NCBI GenBank assembly: GCA_031279915.1
Contig: JAITHO010000173.1
Span: 1 to 8,031, forward strand
Length of the DNA stretch: 8,031 nt
From: Tannerellaceae bacterium
Lineage (GTDB): Bacteria > Bacteroidota > Bacteroidia > Bacteroidales > Tannerellaceae
Reading direction: 5' to 3'
Shown piece by piece: positions 5,541 to 8,031 of the stretch. Positions within the stretch are counted from its first letter, which is position 1; the number at the start of each line of letters is the position of its first letter. Below the pieces are notes generated by a model. It searched no databases, had not been told where the DNA came from, and was given only the letters and a program-made list of their open reading frames with translations. Position numbers and translations under genes: made by a program.

Positions 5541-7679
5541 TTATTGTTTGTTTGTCATAGATAATTCGATGCGCCTACGTTCCAAGTCGATCCCAGTTAC
5601 CTTCACCTTTACTTGCTGATGTATGGATACTACTTGGGTTGGATCTTCCACGAAACGGTCGGCCATGCGCGAAATATGCACCAGCCCATTCTCCTTTATG
5701 CCAACGTCAACGAAGCAGCCGAAGCGCGTTATGTTCGTAACGATGCCTGGCAATGTCATTCCGAGGCGAAGATCTTCCAGCTTCTTTATCGACGGATCGA
5801 AGGCAAAGGCTTGGATCGTTCTACGCGGGTCGCGGCCAGGCTTGTCGAGCTCGTCAATGATGTCGAGCAGCGTAGGCAATCCGATCTTGCCGCCAATGTA
5901 GGCCGACGGATTTATCTTGCTCCTAAGGCTTTTGTCGGCTATCAGAGTATCAACCGTGCAATTCAAATCGCCGGCCATCCGTTCCACAACCGAATAGCTC
6001 TCGGGATGAACGGCCGAGTTATCAAGCGGGTTATCGCCTCCGGATATCCTCAGAAATCCGGCCGACTGCTCGAACGACTTCTCTCCCATGCGAGGCACCT
6101 TCATCAGATCCTTGCGCGAGCGAAATGGGCCGTTGGATGCGCGATAATCCACGATATTCTGCGCCAGCGTCGGACCAAGGCCGGACACGTACATCAGCAG
6201 ATGCTTGCTGGCCGTATTCACATCAACCCCAACTGTATTCACGCAGCTCTCAACCGTTTGATCAAGGCTCTTCTTCAGCAATGACTGATTAACGTCGTAC
6301 TGATACTGCCCTACGCCTATGCTCTTAGGATCGATCTTGACAAGCTCTGCCAAAGGATCCATCAAGCGACGCCCTATGCTGATGGCGCCGCGCACCGTTA
6401 CGTCGTAATCAGGGAACTCCTCGCGAGCAGTTTTGGAGGCCGAATATATGGAGGCTCCGTTTTCGCTCACAACGAAGGCTTGCACCGTGCGGTCGAATTG
6501 TACGCCCGCAACGAAGTCCTCGGTTTCGCGTCCGGCGGTTCCGTTGCCTATGGCAATAGCGTCGATGGCATAAGTTGAAACCAGCTTGGCGAGCTTGGCC
6601 GCCGCTTTTGCCTTTTCGTTTTGCGGAGGATGAGGGTAGATGGTTTCGTTGTGAAGCAAATTGCCTTGGGCGTCGAGGCAAACCAGCTTGCAGCCCGTTC
6701 GGAATCCGGGATCGAGGCCCAGCGTGCGCTTCTGTCCAAGCGGCGGAGCAAGCAGCAGCTGTCGAAGATTAGCGGCAAAGATACGGATGGCTTCGTCGTC
6801 GGCCTTCTCTTTGCTTAGAGCCGCAAATTCGGTTTCAATTGAGGGCTTAAGCAGCCGTTTGAATGAATCCTCCACTGCCAAGCAAACCTGCTCGCTTGAT
6901 TCGCTCCAGCTCTTTTTCTTTGTGTAATTATGCTTGATTCGTTCGATGCAGGGCTCGGCGTCGGGCGATATGCTTACGCGCAGGATTCCCTCTGCTTCGC
7001 CCCGCCTCAGAGCGAGCAGGCGATGGGATGTGCATCGGCTGAGCGGCTCGCTGAAGTCGAAATAATCGCGGTACTTGGCCCCATCGTCCTCTTTTCCTTT
7101 GACTACTTTGGAGCTTATGACGGCCGTGCGTTCGAAGGATCGCCTCACCGTGTTGCGCGAATCTTCGCTTTCGCTCACCCATTCGGCAATAATGTCTCGA
7201 GCTCCCTGCAAGGCCTCTTCTTCGGATTCGACGGCCTCGTTGAGGAAAGCTGCGGTGCGAGCCGAAAGGTTGTGCTCGCTTTGCTGCATGATGATTTCGG
7301 CAAGAGGCTCCAGCCCTTTTTTGCGGGCCATTTCGGCTCGCGTCTGTCTTTTGGGTTTGTAGGGGAGATAGATGTCCTCGATTTCGGTAGCGTCCCATGA
7401 GTTCGCTATCCGCAGGCGCAGTTCGTCGGTAAGCTTGCCCTGTTCGTCAATCGACGCCAGAACTGTTTCCTTGCGCTTGGAAAGCTCCGTCAGCTTATCT
7501 AAGCAATCGCTTACGGCAGCGATTTGCAGCTCGTCGAGGCCGCCGGTCACTTCCTTGCGGTAACGGCTGATGAAGGGGATGGTGGCTCCTTCGCCGAGGA
7601 GCGCAACGGTGCGTCCGACCTTGTCGAGCGGAAGATTCAAACGTTGGGAAATAAGGGGAAATAATACATGTTCGTTCAT
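5541..7679 (-). CDS. tex: Tex-type RNA-binding transcription accessory protein
   Basis: Tex is a cytosolic nucleic-acid-binding protein, related to eukaryotic Spt6, that affects transcription and stress or toxin gene expression in several bacteria. With the ATG at 7679 the product has 712 residues. Domains in order are an N-terminal helical Tex core at about 1-315 (GEGATIPFISRYRKEVTGGL at 29-48), a YqgF/RNase H-like domain at about 317-450 (LGLDPGFRTG, GNGTAGRETE, SENGASIYSAS), helix-hairpin-helix repeats at about 490-545 (LGPTLAQNIVDYR, LMKVPRMGEKSFEQ) and a C-terminal S1 RNA-binding domain at about 637-708 (LPGIVTNITRFGCFVDVGI). An upstream in-frame start at 7823 would add 48 residues, but that extension has no Tex similarity and contains the promoter, so it is rejected. 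The gene is intact and leads the minus-strand pair with the DUF3467 gene. Confidence 0.95.
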   Translation of the reverse strand: MNEHVLFPLISQRLNLPLDKVGRTVALLGEGATIPFISRYRKEVTGGLDELQIAAVSDCLDKLTELSKRKETVLASIDEQGKLTDELRLRIANSWDATEIEDIYLPYKPKRQTRAEMARKKGLEPLAEIIMQQSEHNLSARTAAFLNEAVESEEEALQGARDIIAEWVSESEDSRNTVRRSFERTAVISSKVVKGKEDDGAKYRDYFDFSEPLSRCTSHRLLALRRGEAEGILRVSISPDAEPCIERIKHNYTKKKSWSESSEQVCLAVEDSFKRLLKPSIETEFAALSKEKADDEAIRIFAANLRQLLLAPPLGQKRTLGLDPGFRTGCKLVCLDAQGNLLHNETIYPHPPQNEKAKAAAKLAKLVSTYAIDAIAIGNGTAGRETEDFVAGVQFDRTVQAFVVSENGASIYSASKTAREEFPDYDVTVRGAISIGRRLMDPLAELVKIDPKSIGVGQYQYDVNQSLLKKSLDQTVESCVNTVGVDVNTASKHLLMYVSGLGPTLAQNIVDYRASNGPFRSRKDLMKVPRMGEKSFEQSAGFLRISGGDNPLDNSAVHPESYSVVERMAGDLNCTVDTLIADKSLRSKINPSAYIGGKIGLPTLLDIIDELDKPGRDPRRTIQAFAFDPSIKKLEDLRLGMTLPGIVTNITRFGCFVDVGIKENGLVHISRMADRFVEDPTQVVSIHQQVKVKVTGIDLERRRIELSMTNKQ

Positions 7680-7703
7680 TGCTGCAATTTCATTTGATAT
7701 GGG

Positions 7704-7711
7704 CAAAGATA
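7704..7711 (-). promoter_or_regulatory. -7 promoter element of tex
   Basis: TATCTTTG on the minus strand matches TAnnTTTG exactly, 24 bases upstream of the chosen ATG (7679). Transcription would start near 7697. At the 19-base spacing the -33 position reads TTT instead of TTG, so the promoter is moderate by consensus. Its position supports the shorter Tex start. Confidence 0.55.
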
Positions 7712-7803
7712 GGAAATAGTTGAGGGGATGAAAGCCGCGGGTTCTATGCAGCAAGAATCCTTGCGGAAAATCGATTCGCAGATTCTGTGCAATTAATACT
7801 AAA

Positions 7804-7835
7804 CCACCGCCTGCCTCCTCCACCGGAGGGGAATT
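7804..7835. repeat. short GC-rich inverted repeat resembling Bacteroidota intergenic REP-like elements
   Basis: On the minus strand the stretch reads AATTCCCCTCCGGTGGAGG followed by a GGTGGTTTA end. The core CCTCC-GGT-GGAGG (7829-7817) is a 5-base-pair hairpin with a 3-base loop. The CCCCTCC...GGAGG...GGTGGTT pattern resembles, from memory, a short intergenic repeat often seen in Bacteroidota genomes. This copy would be abbreviated. Copy number in the genome cannot be seen here. Confidence 0.3.
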
Positions 7836-7850
7836 ATAAGCATGTTCCTT

Positions 7851-7870
7851 CTCCCAAGATCTCCCAGGAT
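7851..7870. repeat. 10-base tandem duplication
   Basis: CTCCCAAGAT is followed immediately by CTCCCAGGAT, two units with one mismatch. It is non-coding and its significance is unknown; it may be slippage. Confidence 0.5.
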
Positions 7871-7875
7871 TTGGT

Positions 7876-7914
7876 AAGGGCGGGTTTGAGACAGCCTTCT
7901 ACGGCGCCGCCCTT
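7876..7914. repeat. 8-base inverted repeat, possible hairpin
   Basis: AAGGGCGG (7876-7883) and CCGCCCTT (7907-7914) are perfectly complementary around a 23-base loop. The loop holds TTTGAGACAGCC, which resembles the ends of some Bacteroidota insertion sequences. There is no run of T after either arm, so a rho-independent terminator is not supported. It could be a terminator of a gene beyond the right edge or a relic of a mobile element; both are weak. Confidence 0.3.
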
Positions 7915-7920
7915 CCCGAT

Positions 7921-7938
7921 TGTTAAATGCATTTAACA
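7921..7938. promoter_or_regulatory. 18-base perfect palindrome, candidate operator
   Basis: TGTTAAATGCATTTAACA is its own reverse complement, with no spacer and no mismatch. This is the shape of a site for a homodimeric DNA-binding protein. It is about 225 bases upstream of the tex promoter, so it more likely serves whatever lies to the right, or nothing. No regulator gene is in the window. Confidence 0.4.
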
Positions 7939-7943
7939 GGAAA

Positions 7944-8031
7944 CGCCAAATGAAAAATTTGGAGACACCCAATTGAATTCCCTGCCGCCACCAGATTTTT
8001 TGACGGCACCCGATTGAATACCCTGTCGCCA
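7944..8031. repeat. start of a tandem repeat array, unit about 41 bases, leaving the window
   Basis: Unit 1 covers 7944-7985 (42 bases) and unit 2 covers 7986-8026 (41 bases). Both open with CGCCA and share the block CACCC-ATTGAAT-CCCTG near their ends; 22 of 25 bases agree between 7966-7990 and 8007-8031. A third CGCCA at 8027-8031 suggests a further unit beyond the edge. The period is not a multiple of three, so a repeat protein is unlikely. Unit 1 also contains a small hairpin, CCAAAT-GAAAA-ATTTGG (7946-7962). The array could be a minisatellite-type intergenic repeat. Confidence 0.55.

Noticed and set aside
5613..6284. 223-residue open frame on the plus strand
   Set aside because: It is antisense to the tex S1/HhH region, without family similarity or start signals.
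1..8031. CRISPR array, tRNA or rRNA genes, prophage, defence or toxin-antitoxin system
   Set aside because: No regular spacer-repeat pattern, cloverleaf, integrase, transposase or small toxin/antitoxin pair is visible; all long coding regions are housekeeping-type genes.

Overview
The window looks like ordinary chromosomal DNA from a member of the Bacteroidales (phylum Bacteroidota). Three things point there. The gene order DUF4290 - murA - rimM - M23 peptidase - dxr is one I recall as typical of that group. The DUF3467 and [4Fe-4S] aldo/keto reductase proteins are of Bacteroidales type. Four of the transcription units carry perfect matches to the Bacteroidota -7 promoter element TAnnTTTG, two of them with TTG exactly 19 bases upstream. 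The genus cannot be fixed by eye.

Layout, left to right. Bases 1-3640 hold a minus-strand operon, transcribed right to left: a DUF4290 protein, murA, rimM, a membrane-anchored M23 endopeptidase and the first 67 codons of dxr, which runs off the left edge. The theme is cell envelope supply: the first committed peptidoglycan step (MurA), wall remodelling (M23) and isoprenoid precursors for the undecaprenyl carrier (Dxr), together with a 30S ribosome maturation factor. A good internal promoter sits in the 3' end of rimM and should drive M23-dxr separately. MurA has Asp instead of Cys at the catalytic loop position, which predicts fosfomycin insensitivity.

Bases 3641-4000 are a divergent, AT-rich control region with a promoter for each side. 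Between the promoters lies an unexplained cluster of TTATGCG words and palindromes. Bases 4001-5185 (+) encode the aldo/keto reductase with two C-terminal cysteine clusters. It converges on a minus-strand pair, tex (RNA-binding transcription accessory protein, 7679-5541) followed by a DUF3467 gene (5520-5212).

Bases 7680-8031 are non-coding. They hold the tex promoter, several short repeats, an 18-base perfect palindrome and the start of a tandem array of about 41 bases per unit that leaves the window. I see no RNA gene, CRISPR array, intact insertion sequence or defence system, and nothing that amounts to a new biological system. The best leads are the two non-coding regions.
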